A DNA stretch of 64,000 bases from Bacteroidota bacterium (GTDB lineage Bacteria; Bacteroidota; Bacteroidia; Chitinophagales; Chitinophagaceae), in contig JAKQEA010000194.1 in NCBI GenBank assembly GCA_029558715.1, positions 33,134 through 97,133 on the forward strand, read 5' to 3'. How positions within the stretch are numbered: position 1 is the stretch's first letter; each line of letters starts with the position of its first letter. Made by a program: the position numbers and the translations under genes. Below, piece after piece: positions 8,165-16,952 of this stretch. The notes below the pieces were generated by a model. That model did not search any database. It was not told where the DNA came from and saw only the letters and a program-made list of their open reading frames with translations.

Positions 8165-8581
8165 ATGAAGAAAATACATATTATCCTGCTTGTTTTAATT
8201 GCCGGTTCTATAGGCGTCTTACTTACTTTCCTAAAAACAGCCAGCACTTATGATACGATTGATACAGCTATTGCCAAACCCGGTAAATTCGTTCACCTGA
8301 TGGCTAAATTGGACAAATCCCAACCTATTGAGTACGATGCCGTTAACAACCCGAATTATTTAAGCTTCACTGCTATTGATACCCTTGGAAAATCTGTGAA
8401 AGTGGTTTATCATAATGCCAAGCCGGATAACCTTGAAATCAGCGAAAAACTAGTATTAAAAGGAAAGTATAATAACGGGCAATTTGAATGCAAAGACATA
8501 CAAACCAAATGCCCATCCAAATACAAAGAAGAACAGGCAAAAGGTGGTACACACCCCGGGAATGTTCCTGCAAAGAAATAA
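8165..8581 (+). CDS. ccmE: Cytochrome c maturation heme chaperone CcmE (CxxxY type)
   Basis: The 138-residue protein has an N-terminal membrane anchor (residues 5-22) and an OB-fold periplasmic domain. It carries heme from CcmC to the CcmF heme lyase. The heme-attachment site at the end of the domain is Cys116-x3-Tyr120 (CPSKY), where E. coli CcmE has His-x3-Tyr; the Cys form is known from archaea and some bacteria. A short charged tail rich in Lys, Gly and Pro follows. It is directly upstream of ccmF on the same strand, so the two should be co-transcribed. Confidence 0.87.
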   Translation: MKKIHIILLVLIAGSIGVLLTFLKTASTYDTIDTAIAKPGKFVHLMAKLDKSQPIEYDAVNNPNYLSFTAIDTLGKSVKVVYHNAKPDNLEISEKLVLKGKYNNGQFECKDIQTKCPSKYKEEQAKGGTHPGNVPAKK

Positions 8582-8641
8582 TGACCCTTCGCAAACTATC
8601 GCTGCAGCAATTTTTATCGGTAAATAATTCTAAACTACAGT

Positions 8642-11107
8642 ATGGACTATATCGGAGAAAATTTATTACCCGGACAATTAGGACATTTTTTTATTGTGCT
8701 TTCCCTGGTAGCTTCTCTTCTTGCCACAGTTACTTATCTTCTTGCCGCTCAATCAAAGAACGAAACAGATTCGATTGCATGGAAAAAATTGGCCCGTTAT
8801 GCCTTCATTGTTGAAGTGATCTCCGTTTTCTCCATTTTCGGTATTTTATTCTATATCATTCATAACCATCTTTTCGAGTACCATTATGCATGGAAACATA
8901 GCAGCCGGTCATTAGAATTCAAATACCTGCTGGCCTGTTTCTGGGAAGGCCAGGAAGGAAGCTTTCTTCTTTGGAGTGCCTGTCATAGTATTCTGGGTGT
9001 TATTCTTATCAAACGCAGCGGCAAATGGGAGGCTCCGGTGATGACGATTGTAAGTTTTGCACAATTTGCATTGGCAACAATGGTTGCCGGTATCTACATT
9101 TTCGGGTGGAAAATGGGCTCTAACCCGTTTATTCTTTTAAGAGATTCTGGTGTCTTTGATAATGCCCCCGGCCTGCATATCAACTTTGATGTGAATCAAC
9201 CTTTGCGTCCTGATTATATGCAATCAGTTAAAGATGGAAATGACCTGAATCCTTTATTGCAAAATTACTGGATGGTGATCCACCCACCGGTTTTGTTCAT
9301 GGGATTTGCTTCTACTATCGTTCCCTTTGCCTTTGCCATGGCAGGCTTATGGAAAAAACAATTTGGTGAATGGACCAAGCCTGCTTTACCGTGGGCATTG
9401 TTTTCTGCAGCTGTATTAGGAGTAGGTATTATGATGGGCGGCATGTGGGCCTATGAGTCACTTACATTTGGCGGCTACTGGGCATGGGATCCCGTAGAGA
9501 ACGCCTCATTGGTGCCATGGATGATATTGGTGTCCGGTATCCACACATTACTTATTTACAGGCATAGCGGTCATTCCCTGAGAGCTACCTACTTATTCTT
9601 CATCCTTGCTTTTGGTTTCATTCTTTATTCTACGTTCCTTACCCGTAGCGGAATACTGGGAGAATCATCAGTACATGCTTTTACCGACCTAGGGATGAAC
9701 TTTCAGTTGCTTACATTCCTGCTGATCTTTGTATTGCCATCGTTAGCATTCTTTTTTTACAGGTACAACCAGATTCCTTCAGTTCAAAAAGAGGAAAATA
9801 CTTCTTCCCGGGAATTCTGGATGTTTATCGGGGCATTGGTTTTCTTTCTTTCGGCCATTGTAATCATTGGAAAAACATCTTTACCGGTTTTCAATAAAAT
9901 ATTCGGAACTAAAATTGCCCCTCCGGAGGATGCGGAATTCGCTTATAATAGTATCCAGGTTTATGTTGCCATAATAGTTGCGGCATTAACTGCGATCTCT
10001 CAATATTTAAAATACAAGGACACTCCGGGACAATACTTCTGGAAAAAGATATTAATACCAACTATTATTACAGCTGTTCTTTCCTTGTTGTTCTTCCTTT
10101 TCGATGAGATCAATTACAATAAAAAAGGCCCCATCTTCCAGGGATCTATCTGGCTGGCAGTGGTTTGTAGCATTTATACCATAGTAGCGAATGCCGGTTA
10201 TATCTGGCTTGGCTTAAAAGGCAGCCTGAAACTTTCGGGAGGTTCAATTGCTCATGTGGGATTTGGTATGGTACTGCTGGGCATCCTGATCTCTTCATCC
10301 AATAAAGAAGTATTATCTAACAATATTGGCGGCATTCCGGCACCACTGGCTGAAGGAGAGGATCCCAGGGAAAACCTGACCCTGGTTAAAGACATGACAG
10401 CAAATATGGGCCGCTACTCGTTGACCTATGAAGGAGATTCAGCACACCCTAAAAAGCAGTTATGGTTCTATAAGGTCCGGTTCAGGAGTAATGATGGAAA
10501 AGAAGAATTTGTACTGATGCCAAATGCTTTTGTCAATTATAAAGGCAATGAAGGCCTGATGGCAAACCCTGATGCCAAACATTACTGGGATCATGATGTA
10601 TTTACCTATATCACTTCTATTCCTAATCCTGAAAATGCAAAGGATACCACTTCATTTAAACCATATACCCGCAAACAGGGAGATTCCCTCTTTTATAGCA
10701 AAGGATTTATCATTGTACAGGATATAAAACAAAAGGACAGCGTTCCACAGGAACTGTTTGGAGCCCAGGGAATGTTGTATGAAGTACCACTGAAAATCTA
10801 TTCTAAAAGCGGCTCCGTATTTTCAGTTACTTCCCGGCTGGCTAATGCTAAAGGAGAATGGTTTGCTATACCGGATACCATCACCTCTGAAAGTCTTATT
10901 CTTCAGCTGCAAAAAGTAAATCCGGACAAAAGTATAGAGCTTGGTGTTAAGGAATCAAATGCAATAATGAAATATGTAACGCTAAAAGCCTACCGTTTCC
11001 CCCTCATCAAACTACTTTGGTATGGTGTATGGATAACAGCGATAGGCATCATAATCAGCATGGTCAGGCGCATCCGGTTAAACCGGACTGGCAGGACCGT
11101 GTCCTAA
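8642..11107 (+). CDS. ccmF: Cytochrome c biogenesis protein CcmF/CcsA family (heme lyase)
   Basis: The 821-residue polytopic membrane protein carries the heme-binding WWD signature around residue 280 (FGGYWAWDPVENASLVPW). It also has conserved His residues in MVIHPPVLFMG before it and a large C-terminal periplasmic domain between the last transmembrane segments (about residues 570-790). In cytochrome c maturation it ligates heme from CcmE to apocytochrome CXXCH motifs. At 821 residues it is longer than E. coli CcmF (about 650), as is usual in Bacteroidota. The other ccm genes are not in the window. Confidence 0.9.
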   Translation: MDYIGENLLPGQLGHFFIVLSLVASLLATVTYLLAAQSKNETDSIAWKKLARYAFIVEVISVFSIFGILFYIIHNHLFEYHYAWKHSSRSLEFKYLLACFWEGQEGSFLLWSACHSILGVILIKRSGKWEAPVMTIVSFAQFALATMVAGIYIFGWKMGSNPFILLRDSGVFDNAPGLHINFDVNQPLRPDYMQSVKDGNDLNPLLQNYWMVIHPPVLFMGFASTIVPFAFAMAGLWKKQFGEWTKPALPWALFSAAVLGVGIMMGGMWAYESLTFGGYWAWDPVENASLVPWMILVSGIHTLLIYRHSGHSLRATYLFFILAFGFILYSTFLTRSGILGESSVHAFTDLGMNFQLLTFLLIFVLPSLAFFFYRYNQIPSVQKEENTSSREFWMFIGALVFFLSAIVIIGKTSLPVFNKIFGTKIAPPEDAEFAYNSIQVYVAIIVAALTAISQYLKYKDTPGQYFWKKILIPTIITAVLSLLFFLFDEINYNKKGPIFQGSIWLAVVCSIYTIVANAGYIWLGLKGSLKLSGGSIAHVGFGMVLLGILISSSNKEVLSNNIGGIPAPLAEGEDPRENLTLVKDMTANMGRYSLTYEGDSAHPKKQLWFYKVRFRSNDGKEEFVLMPNAFVNYKGNEGLMANPDAKHYWDHDVFTYITSIPNPENAKDTTSFKPYTRKQGDSLFYSKGFIIVQDIKQKDSVPQELFGAQGMLYEVPLKIYSKSGSVFSVTSRLANAKGEWFAIPDTITSESLILQLQKVNPDKSIELGVKESNAIMKYVTLKAYRFPLIKLLWYGVWITAIGIIISMVRRIRLNRTGRTVS

Positions 11108-11190
11108 TTTTGGCATTTTTGAAACAGCATCCTTCGTAGTTTTACTGTCAGTATAAGAAATTCGAATACTGTTTTCTAATTTTATCCTCT

Positions 11191-11904
11191 GTGGATTACG
11201 CTAAAAAAAATATACCACTCCTTTTCCTGCTACTTGTCTTGGCAACAATGACAAGCAGCCGGGCCTTTAGCCAAAATCCATCTCCTGCATCCGAACCTAT
11301 AGTTGACTCAACCGAATGGGCCCTCCAATACATGAAAGAACAACGCAAAAAATGGGGACCGAACGATACGATTATTCTTCCCGCCATCTGGTATCACCAT
11401 GAAATAGTTAACTATAAGGAAATGGAAATGGCATGGGTTTCTAACCTGTCTCCGGAAAAACTGAAAAAATATATTGAAGAATGGACCAGGCTTAGAAATG
11501 CTGTTTATGTTACTTATCCGTATGCCCGGATCGCCGGTTCCACTATCAACGATATCAATTCGAATCTGGCCAGTGTAAGTTCGAAAAAAGAACGAAAGGC
11601 GTATATCAAATCAAGAGAAAAAGAACTGAAAAAGCAATTCAGCGATCCTCTTTCCAACCTGTCTGTATACCAGGGAAAAATTCTGATGAAACTGATCAAT
11701 CGTCAAACAGGAAATAACTGTTATGAAATTATCAAAGAATATAAAGGCGGATTCAATGCAAGGTTTTACCAAACGGTTGCCTTTTTTGTAGGTGGCAACC
11801 TGAAACAGGATTGGGACCTTGTAAAGAATAAACTGGATAAGGATATTGAGAATATTGTAAAAGAAATAGACGGCTCCTGGTACAACAATCCTTACAGGAA
11901 GTAA
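11191..11904 (+). CDS. DUF4294 exported protein
   Basis: The 237-residue protein begins at a GTG, since no ATG lies upstream of the signal peptide in this frame. It has a signal peptide ending AFSQ, then a Ser/Pro-rich linker. The rest matches the Bacteroidota family DUF4294: DTIILPAIWYHHEIV, a basic helix with KKERKAYIKSREKELKKQF, and the conserved SVYQGKILMKLINRQTGNNCYEIIKEYKGG block. The function is unknown; the high Lys/Arg/Glu content suggests helices. It sits 83 bases after ccmF and could share its transcript. Confidence 0.8.
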   Translation: MDYAKKNIPLLFLLLVLATMTSSRAFSQNPSPASEPIVDSTEWALQYMKEQRKKWGPNDTIILPAIWYHHEIVNYKEMEMAWVSNLSPEKLKKYIEEWTRLRNAVYVTYPYARIAGSTINDINSNLASVSSKKERKAYIKSREKELKKQFSDPLSNLSVYQGKILMKLINRQTGNNCYEIIKEYKGGFNARFYQTVAFFVGGNLKQDWDLVKNKLDKDIENIVKEIDGSWYNNPYRK

Positions 11905-11963
11905 TTATTATGTAGTCAATTTCCTGGTACGTTCTGATCCTCCCTACTCTCACTGTAATAAAA

Positions 11964-11971
11964 TACATTTG
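11964..11971 (+). promoter_or_regulatory. -7 box (TACATTTG) for bshB1
   Basis: A perfect TAnnTTTG box lies 27 bases before the bshB1 ATG, giving a leader of about 22 bases. The -33 region is not recognisable. Confidence 0.35.
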
Positions 11972-11998
11972 CAATTATTTTTAATATTTCACACTAAT

Positions 11999-12736
11999 AT
12001 GAAAGCAGATATTCTTGCCATAGGCGTTCATCCTGATGATGTGGAACTGGGATGCTCGGGCACATTGATCAACGAAACCAAAAAAGGGAAAAAAGTAGTA
12101 ATCGTTGACCTGACACAAGGCGAACTCGGGACCAGAGGGACCATTGAGACCCGCTACCAGGAGGCTGCCAATGCAGCGATGATATTGGGTGTACATGCAA
12201 GAGAGAACCTGAAAATGAGAGATGGTTTTTTTAAGAATGATGAAGAACATCAATTAAAACTGATTGCAGCTATACGTAAGTACCAGCCTGATATAGTTAT
12301 TGGAAATGTGTTACATGACAGGCATCCTGACCATGGAAGAGCCGGAAAACTCATTGCCGACAGCTGTTTCCTGGCAGGTCTTTCTAAGATAGAAACTAAA
12401 GATGAGAAACAGGAAAAGCAGGAAAGGTGGCGTCCCTCTTATGTATTACATTATATACAGGATTGGTACCATGAGCCTGATCTGCTGATCGATATCAGTG
12501 ATGTATTTGATCAGCGTATGAGAGCCATTGAGGCATATTCCACACAATTTCATACGGGTGCAGACAGCAATGAGGGCCCTCAAACCTATATTTCCACACC
12601 CGATTTTCTTGAAAGTGTTATCGCAAGAGCAAGAATGTTTGGCAAACGTATCGGTGTAAAGTATGCTGAAGGTTTTATCAGCGAGAAAAAAATTGGCATC
12701 CGGAACCTTGATGCACTGATACAAAATGAAACCTGA
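11999..12736 (+). CDS. bshB1: Bacillithiol biosynthesis deacetylase BshB1
   Basis: The 245-residue LmbE/PIG-L family zinc enzyme removes the N-acetyl group from GlcNAc-malate in bacillithiol synthesis. The zinc site is visible as HPDD (His11, Asp14) and His112 in HPDHGRAG. The catalytic Asp lies in the same HPDD motif. The start at 11999 gives MKADILAIGVHPDD, the usual family start; ten extra upstream codons are not conserved-looking. BshC (40.4 kb) and the bacillithiol transferase BstA (22.5 kb) are also in this window, which supports the assignment over other PIG-L deacetylases. Confidence 0.9.
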   Translation: MKADILAIGVHPDDVELGCSGTLINETKKGKKVVIVDLTQGELGTRGTIETRYQEAANAAMILGVHARENLKMRDGFFKNDEEHQLKLIAAIRKYQPDIVIGNVLHDRHPDHGRAGKLIADSCFLAGLSKIETKDEKQEKQERWRPSYVLHYIQDWYHEPDLLIDISDVFDQRMRAIEAYSTQFHTGADSNEGPQTYISTPDFLESVIARARMFGKRIGVKYAEGFISEKKIGIRNLDALIQNET

Positions 12737-12794
12737 ATCAATGTTTGATTGAACTATCCCAATAAAACGTTAAACAAACAGTCGTTGATTCATA

Positions 12795-12806
12795 TCAAAC
12801 GATTGA
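12795..12806. promoter_or_regulatory. Imperfect dyad TCAAACGATTGA upstream of the desaturase gene
   Basis: This 12-mer (TCAA, four central bases, TTGA) sits seven bases upstream of the -33 TTTG of the desaturase promoter. The identical 12-mer occurs at 61742-61753, upstream of the DHDPS-family gene. It may be a regulator-binding site; no regulator gene lies next to either copy. Confidence 0.3.
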
Positions 12807-12812
12807 CTTATT

Positions 12813-12846
12813 TTTGATACAATGTGGCAGTTTAAGACTACCTTTG
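12813..12846 (+). promoter_or_regulatory. Promoter of the fatty-acid desaturase gene
   Basis: A -33 TTTG at 12813-12816 and a -7 TACCTTTG at 12839-12846 are separated by 22 bases, within the range of Bacteroidota promoters. The ATG at 12871 follows 24 bases later. Confidence 0.5.
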
Positions 12847-12870
12847 CCAATCAGTAATTACAGTATTAAA

Positions 12871-13938
12871 ATGACATTCCCAAAATTCTCCGGAACAGCA
12901 CAATCCTTTCATGCTGAATTAAAGAAAAGAATCAGCGATTATTTTAAAGATGCCGGTAAAGCTCCTACAGGGAACTTTCAATTGTATTTTAAAGCGATCT
13001 TCCTTGTTGTGGCTTACGTGGCAGTATATACTCACCTGATATTTTTTACACCTGCCACCTGGCTTGCTTTGACTGAATGTGTAGTATTAGGCGGATTAAC
13101 TGCGGCTATTGGCTTTAATGTCATGCATGATGGCATGCACGGAAGTTTCAGCAAATACAAATGGGTAAACACCATGGCCGGCCTGTCTCTTAATTTTTTA
13201 GGTGCTAATAATTTCATGTGGAAGACCAAACATAATATCATTCACCACACCTATACAAATATTGAAGGGCTGGATGATGATATTGAGGCTAAACCACTAC
13301 TCCGTCTTTGCGACACACAGAAATATTATAAAATACACCGTTTTCAACACTGGTACTTCTGGGCCGCCTATTCTTTACTTTATATCTGGTGGGTCTTTGT
13401 AACTGACTATAAGAAATATTTTTTGAAAAGAATCGGATCTGTCCCCTTAAAACCAATGTCTGCAGGTGACCATATTTCTTTCTGGGGTTTTAAACTATTA
13501 CATGCATTTCTTTTTATCGCCTTGCCAATTTATGTAGTGGGCTTTACTCCCTGGCTGATTGGCTTTCTGATATTCGGTCTGTTTGCAGGGTTTGTATTGA
13601 GTATTGTATTCCAACTGGCACATACTGTGGAACATACACATTTCCCTCATGCAGATGTTGAAAGTAACAAAATGGAAGATGAGTGGGCAATCCACCAATT
13701 GAAGACAACAGCCAATTTTGCTACCCGGAATAAAGTAATATCCTGGTTAGTCGGAGGGCTGAATTTCCAGGTAGAACACCATTTATTCCCTAAAGTATCG
13801 CATGTTCACTATCCTGCAATCAGCAAGATCATCAAAAAAGCATGTGAAGATTTTGGAGTTACCTATATCGAGTATCCCAAAATGAGGTTGGCGCTGGCTT
13901 CCCATGTTTCTCATTTAAGAAACCTCAGCCGCAAATAA
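12871..13938 (+). CDS. Membrane fatty-acid (acyl-lipid or acyl-CoA) desaturase
   Basis: The 355-residue integral membrane di-iron enzyme has the three histidine boxes: HDGMH (86-90), HNIIHH (121-126) and QVEHH (300-304). The Gln in the third box is characteristic of front-end (delta-5/6-like) and linoleoyl-CoA desaturase relatives. The fused cytochrome b5 domain of eukaryotic front-end enzymes is absent, so a separate electron donor is needed. Hydrophobic pairs flank the boxes, as expected for four transmembrane helices. The start at 12871 (MTFPKFSGTAQSF) lies just after a promoter; a longer frame upstream would span that promoter. It likely adjusts membrane lipid unsaturation. Confidence 0.9.
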   Translation: MTFPKFSGTAQSFHAELKKRISDYFKDAGKAPTGNFQLYFKAIFLVVAYVAVYTHLIFFTPATWLALTECVVLGGLTAAIGFNVMHDGMHGSFSKYKWVNTMAGLSLNFLGANNFMWKTKHNIIHHTYTNIEGLDDDIEAKPLLRLCDTQKYYKIHRFQHWYFWAAYSLLYIWWVFVTDYKKYFLKRIGSVPLKPMSAGDHISFWGFKLLHAFLFIALPIYVVGFTPWLIGFLIFGLFAGFVLSIVFQLAHTVEHTHFPHADVESNKMEDEWAIHQLKTTANFATRNKVISWLVGGLNFQVEHHLFPKVSHVHYPAISKIIKKACEDFGVTYIEYPKMRLALASHVSHLRNLSRK

Positions 13939-13956
13939 CCGCATTAAAAAAACTAG

Positions 13957-13984
13957 AAAAGGGAGTTGCAGGCAGCTCCCTTTT
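13957..13984 (+). terminator. Intrinsic terminator after the desaturase gene
   Basis: AAAAGGGAG (13957-13965) pairs perfectly with CTCCCTTTT (13976-13984), and the arms can extend further inward. A T-rich tract (TTTTGTTT) follows on the plus strand. It lies 18 bases after the desaturase stop. Confidence 0.75.
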
Positions 13985-14054
13985 GTTTGCCTTCAATTCT
14001 TTTTGCCACAAGACAAAACCCCTGTAACTTGCACCGTTTTTCAATTACAGATAT

Positions 14055-15098
14055 ATGGTTGACCTTTCCTCTTATGACCCTAACAGTGTAAGCAATCCCA
14101 ATAATAATATTTTTGGATTACCCACTTCAGAAGATAATGCCAAACTGGTAATCATTCCTGTTCCATGGGAAGTAACTGTAAGTTACGGTGCAGGCACAGC
14201 AAGAGCACCCGAGTCAATTCTTAAGGCCAGTTACCAGGTAGACCTTTTTGATCCTGAAATGCCGGATGCCTGGAAGCAAGGATTTTTTATGCGGCATACA
14301 GACAGGAAAATCCTGATGAAGAGTGACTATCTGAGAAAAGAAGCTGAACTCTATATAGATTATATTTCAAAAGGAGAAGATGTTAATGCCAACCAGTTCA
14401 TGTGCAAAACGCTGAGAGAAGTAAATGAAGGTGGTGTTTTCCTGACAGAGTGGATGCATGAACAAACAAAAGCATTACTGGAAAAAGACAAACTGGTGGC
14501 TGTATTAGGCGGCGATCATAGTGCGCCATTAGGTTACATGAAAGCCGTTGGTGAAAAATACGGAGACTTTGGAATTCTTCAGATCGATGCTCATTGTGAT
14601 CTTCGGGATACTTACGAGGGCTTTAAACATTCTCATGCCAGCATCATGTTTAATGCATTGAAAGAAATAACACAGTTACAAAGACTGGTACAGGTGGGGA
14701 TAAGAGATTATAGCCAGATAGAATGGGATTATATTAAAAACAGCAATTATAAGGTCATCGCTTATTTTGACAGGGAGATAAAGAAAAGACAATTTGAAGG
14801 GGAATCATGGAAAACGCTGGCAGAGGAAATAGTAAGCAAACTTCCGCAACAGGTATATATCAGTTTTGATATTGATGGACTGGACAGGAAACTTTGCCCT
14901 CATACAGGTACTCCGGTTCCCGGAGGATTCGAGTTGGAAGAAGTGTTTTTCATTTTCAGAAAAGTGCTGGAAAGTGGCCGTAAAATCGTTGGCTTTGACC
15001 TCAGTGAAGTTGGAGTGAGTGATTCTGACTGGAATGCCAATGTAGGAGCAAGAGTACTTTTTAAATTGTGCAATTTATTGGTGACAAGCAATAGCTGA
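14055..15098 (+). CDS. Agmatinase/arginase (ureohydrolase) family enzyme
   Basis: The 347-residue protein has the binuclear-manganese site of ureohydrolases: GGDHS (His155), DAHCD (Asp178, His180, Asp182) and DIDGLD (Asp272, Asp274). These enzymes hydrolyse guanidino or formimidoyl groups (arginine, agmatine, formimidoyl-glutamate, guanidine); the sequence does not decide which. It is about 40 residues longer than typical agmatinase, with an insert around residues 75-135. It is the first gene of a tight four-gene operon. The next gene starts one base after its stop. Confidence 0.87.
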   Translation: MVDLSSYDPNSVSNPNNNIFGLPTSEDNAKLVIIPVPWEVTVSYGAGTARAPESILKASYQVDLFDPEMPDAWKQGFFMRHTDRKILMKSDYLRKEAELYIDYISKGEDVNANQFMCKTLREVNEGGVFLTEWMHEQTKALLEKDKLVAVLGGDHSAPLGYMKAVGEKYGDFGILQIDAHCDLRDTYEGFKHSHASIMFNALKEITQLQRLVQVGIRDYSQIEWDYIKNSNYKVIAYFDREIKKRQFEGESWKTLAEEIVSKLPQQVYISFDIDGLDRKLCPHTGTPVPGGFELEEVFFIFRKVLESGRKIVGFDLSEVGVSDSDWNANVGARVLFKLCNLLVTSNS

Positions 15099-15099
15099 A

Positions 15100-15648
15100 A
15101 TGCCCAGATTCCGATTTCTCCTAAAGAATGAAAAATTAAAGCAATACCATCAGATTGCTTTTTATATTATTTTTATCAACCTGCTGGCTTTTGTATATAT
15201 AGCAATAGCAACTACTCAAAAAGATATACGGATTAGTTCAATTATTACAGCTGTAATACTTACAGGTGCACTTGCTATCGATTATTTCCTTGAAAAATTA
15301 AAAAATAATGAAGACACTCCGTATAAACTTTTAGCCGAGTATATTATCGCACTGGCCTGGTTTAAAGCAGGTTTCTGGTGGCTGGCATTAATTTTTTTCA
15401 TTCTGGGAATGTTGTATCTCGGCGCAAAAAGAAAACTTCTGGTCAGCATTTTTACTGATAAAATACTTTATCCATCTCTTCCTCAAAAGCATATATCATG
15501 GCCTGAATTAAATGCAATTATTTTAAAAGACGGACTATTGACCATTGACTTCAAAAACAACAAGCTCATTCAGCAAGCCATAGATGAAAACAGTCCTGTA
15601 AATGAGCAGGAATTTAACGAGTTTTGCAGGCAGCAATTAAATAAATGA
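15100..15648 (+). CDS. Membrane protein of unknown function
   Basis: The 182-residue protein has a basic N-terminus and about four transmembrane segments (roughly residues 20-38, 46-63, 83-97 and 99-112). A soluble tail follows, with a strand-rich ISWPELNAIILKDGLLTIDFKNNKLIQ pattern that resembles the small PH-like domain seen behind membrane segments in other Bacteroidota proteins. No catalytic motif is visible. The position between the ureohydrolase-like and radical SAM genes, with the stop overlapping the next ATG (ATGA), shows it is translated as part of that operon. Confidence 0.65.
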   Translation: MPRFRFLLKNEKLKQYHQIAFYIIFINLLAFVYIAIATTQKDIRISSIITAVILTGALAIDYFLEKLKNNEDTPYKLLAEYIIALAWFKAGFWWLALIFFILGMLYLGAKRKLLVSIFTDKILYPSLPQKHISWPELNAIILKDGLLTIDFKNNKLIQQAIDENSPVNEQEFNEFCRQQLNK

Positions 15649-16946
15649 GTTTATCACAATCCCCATACATACTTTACTCCGACGGTAAAGGAAATATTTT
15701 TGAAGACACTTCATTATATGTAACCGGCCGCACAGGCTGGGACGCAGTACCGGTACCCGAAGATGAATGGATTGAATTACCCGATGGGGGTTCATTGTAT
15801 GAATTACCCGGAAGACGAGGCATTGGTATCGATGTTGAGACCGGTGATATGCGGCTTTGTGAAAAAGGCTGGGCTGTTGCCGCATTTATTCCTCCGGCAC
15901 ATACTGGTTTCTATTTGGCTGCCTATGAAACAGCATCCGATGCTCCTATCCTTCCCTTATTTTGTTATACTGCAGCAGGCTGGTTTAATGATAAATTCTA
16001 TGTACCTGCCATCCGAATTGAACCGGATATCAGGCAGGAATGTGCCGGATATGATGCAAAAAAAGTAGAAGCCGGTGCCAAAGAATTACTCAAACATTAT
16101 CCGCAAAACAGGTTAGTGGCACACCTGATGAATAATTGTGCATTGACTTACAGTTGCCCCGCAGCCAGAAACTTTGCATTGGGCAGATGGGAATGCCCCG
16201 TACCTGCATCACCGGCTTGTAATGCCAATTGTGTAGGGTGCATCTCACTGCAGCCCGATGAGGAGCCTATCGTTTCTACACAAGACAGATTGACCTTTAA
16301 ACCTACCCCGGAAGAGATTGTTGAGTTCACTGTTCCTCACCTGGAAACAGCACCCTACCCTATCATCAGTTTCGGGCAAGGTTGCGAAGGTGAACCTTTG
16401 CTGATGTGGGAAACCATTCGTGATGCGATTATTGAGATCAGGAAACACACAAAAAAAGGGAGTATCAATATTAATACAAATGGATCCAGGCCGGATGCCG
16501 TGAAAGTCCTTTGCGAAGCCGGACTTGATTCTATCCGTGTAAGTACCAACTCAGCCAGGAGAGAAATTTACACTCCTTATTATCGTCCTAACAATTACGA
16601 CTTTGACGATATTGTTGAAAGCCTGAAAGTCGTTAACTCATTTGGTGGCTGGACATCCATCAACTATTTCGTTTTCCCGGGAATGACCGATTCAGTTGCA
16701 GAATATGAAGCATTGAGAAAGCTGATAAAGGAAACCGGGTTAAAGATGATCCAGTGGCGCAATTTCAACATTGATCCCGACTGGTATCTTGGCAAGATTG
16801 GCGTGACAGATACAGGTGAATGCATAGGAGTCAAACAACTACAGGAACTGATCCGGGAAGAATTTCCCGATCTGAAATACGGCTACTTTAACCCTCCCAT
16901 GGAACGCATCAGAGGAAAGTTTGAACTGGATTTTGCACACTACTAA
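15645..16946 (+). CDS. Radical SAM enzyme of unassigned function
   Basis: The 433-residue protein has a central radical SAM domain whose 4Fe-4S-binding Cys192-x3-Cys196-x2-Cys199 (CNANCVGC) is followed by a GQGCEGEP variant of the SAM-binding GGE motif, then NINTNGS and VSTNSA strands. The 185 residues before the cluster are unusual: they look beta-rich and hold extra cysteines (72, 133, 165, 171, 184) that might bind another cluster or metal. A C-terminal auxiliary-cluster SPASM domain is not seen. It starts inside the stop codon of the membrane-protein gene and is followed after six bases by an EamA transporter. Confidence 0.8.
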   Translation: MSLSQSPYILYSDGKGNIFEDTSLYVTGRTGWDAVPVPEDEWIELPDGGSLYELPGRRGIGIDVETGDMRLCEKGWAVAAFIPPAHTGFYLAAYETASDAPILPLFCYTAAGWFNDKFYVPAIRIEPDIRQECAGYDAKKVEAGAKELLKHYPQNRLVAHLMNNCALTYSCPAARNFALGRWECPVPASPACNANCVGCISLQPDEEPIVSTQDRLTFKPTPEEIVEFTVPHLETAPYPIISFGQGCEGEPLLMWETIRDAIIEIRKHTKKGSININTNGSRPDAVKVLCEAGLDSIRVSTNSARREIYTPYYRPNNYDFDDIVESLKVVNSFGGWTSINYFVFPGMTDSVAEYEALRKLIKETGLKMIQWRNFNIDPDWYLGKIGVTDTGECIGVKQLQELIREEFPDLKYGYFNPPMERIRGKFELDFAHY

Positions 16947-16952
16947 GAGTTA

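Noticed and set aside
8488..8814. A 108-codon frame overlapping the end of ccmE and the start of ccmF
   Set aside because: It runs through two well-supported genes in another frame, has no recognisable motif, and its composition is that of an out-of-frame reading.
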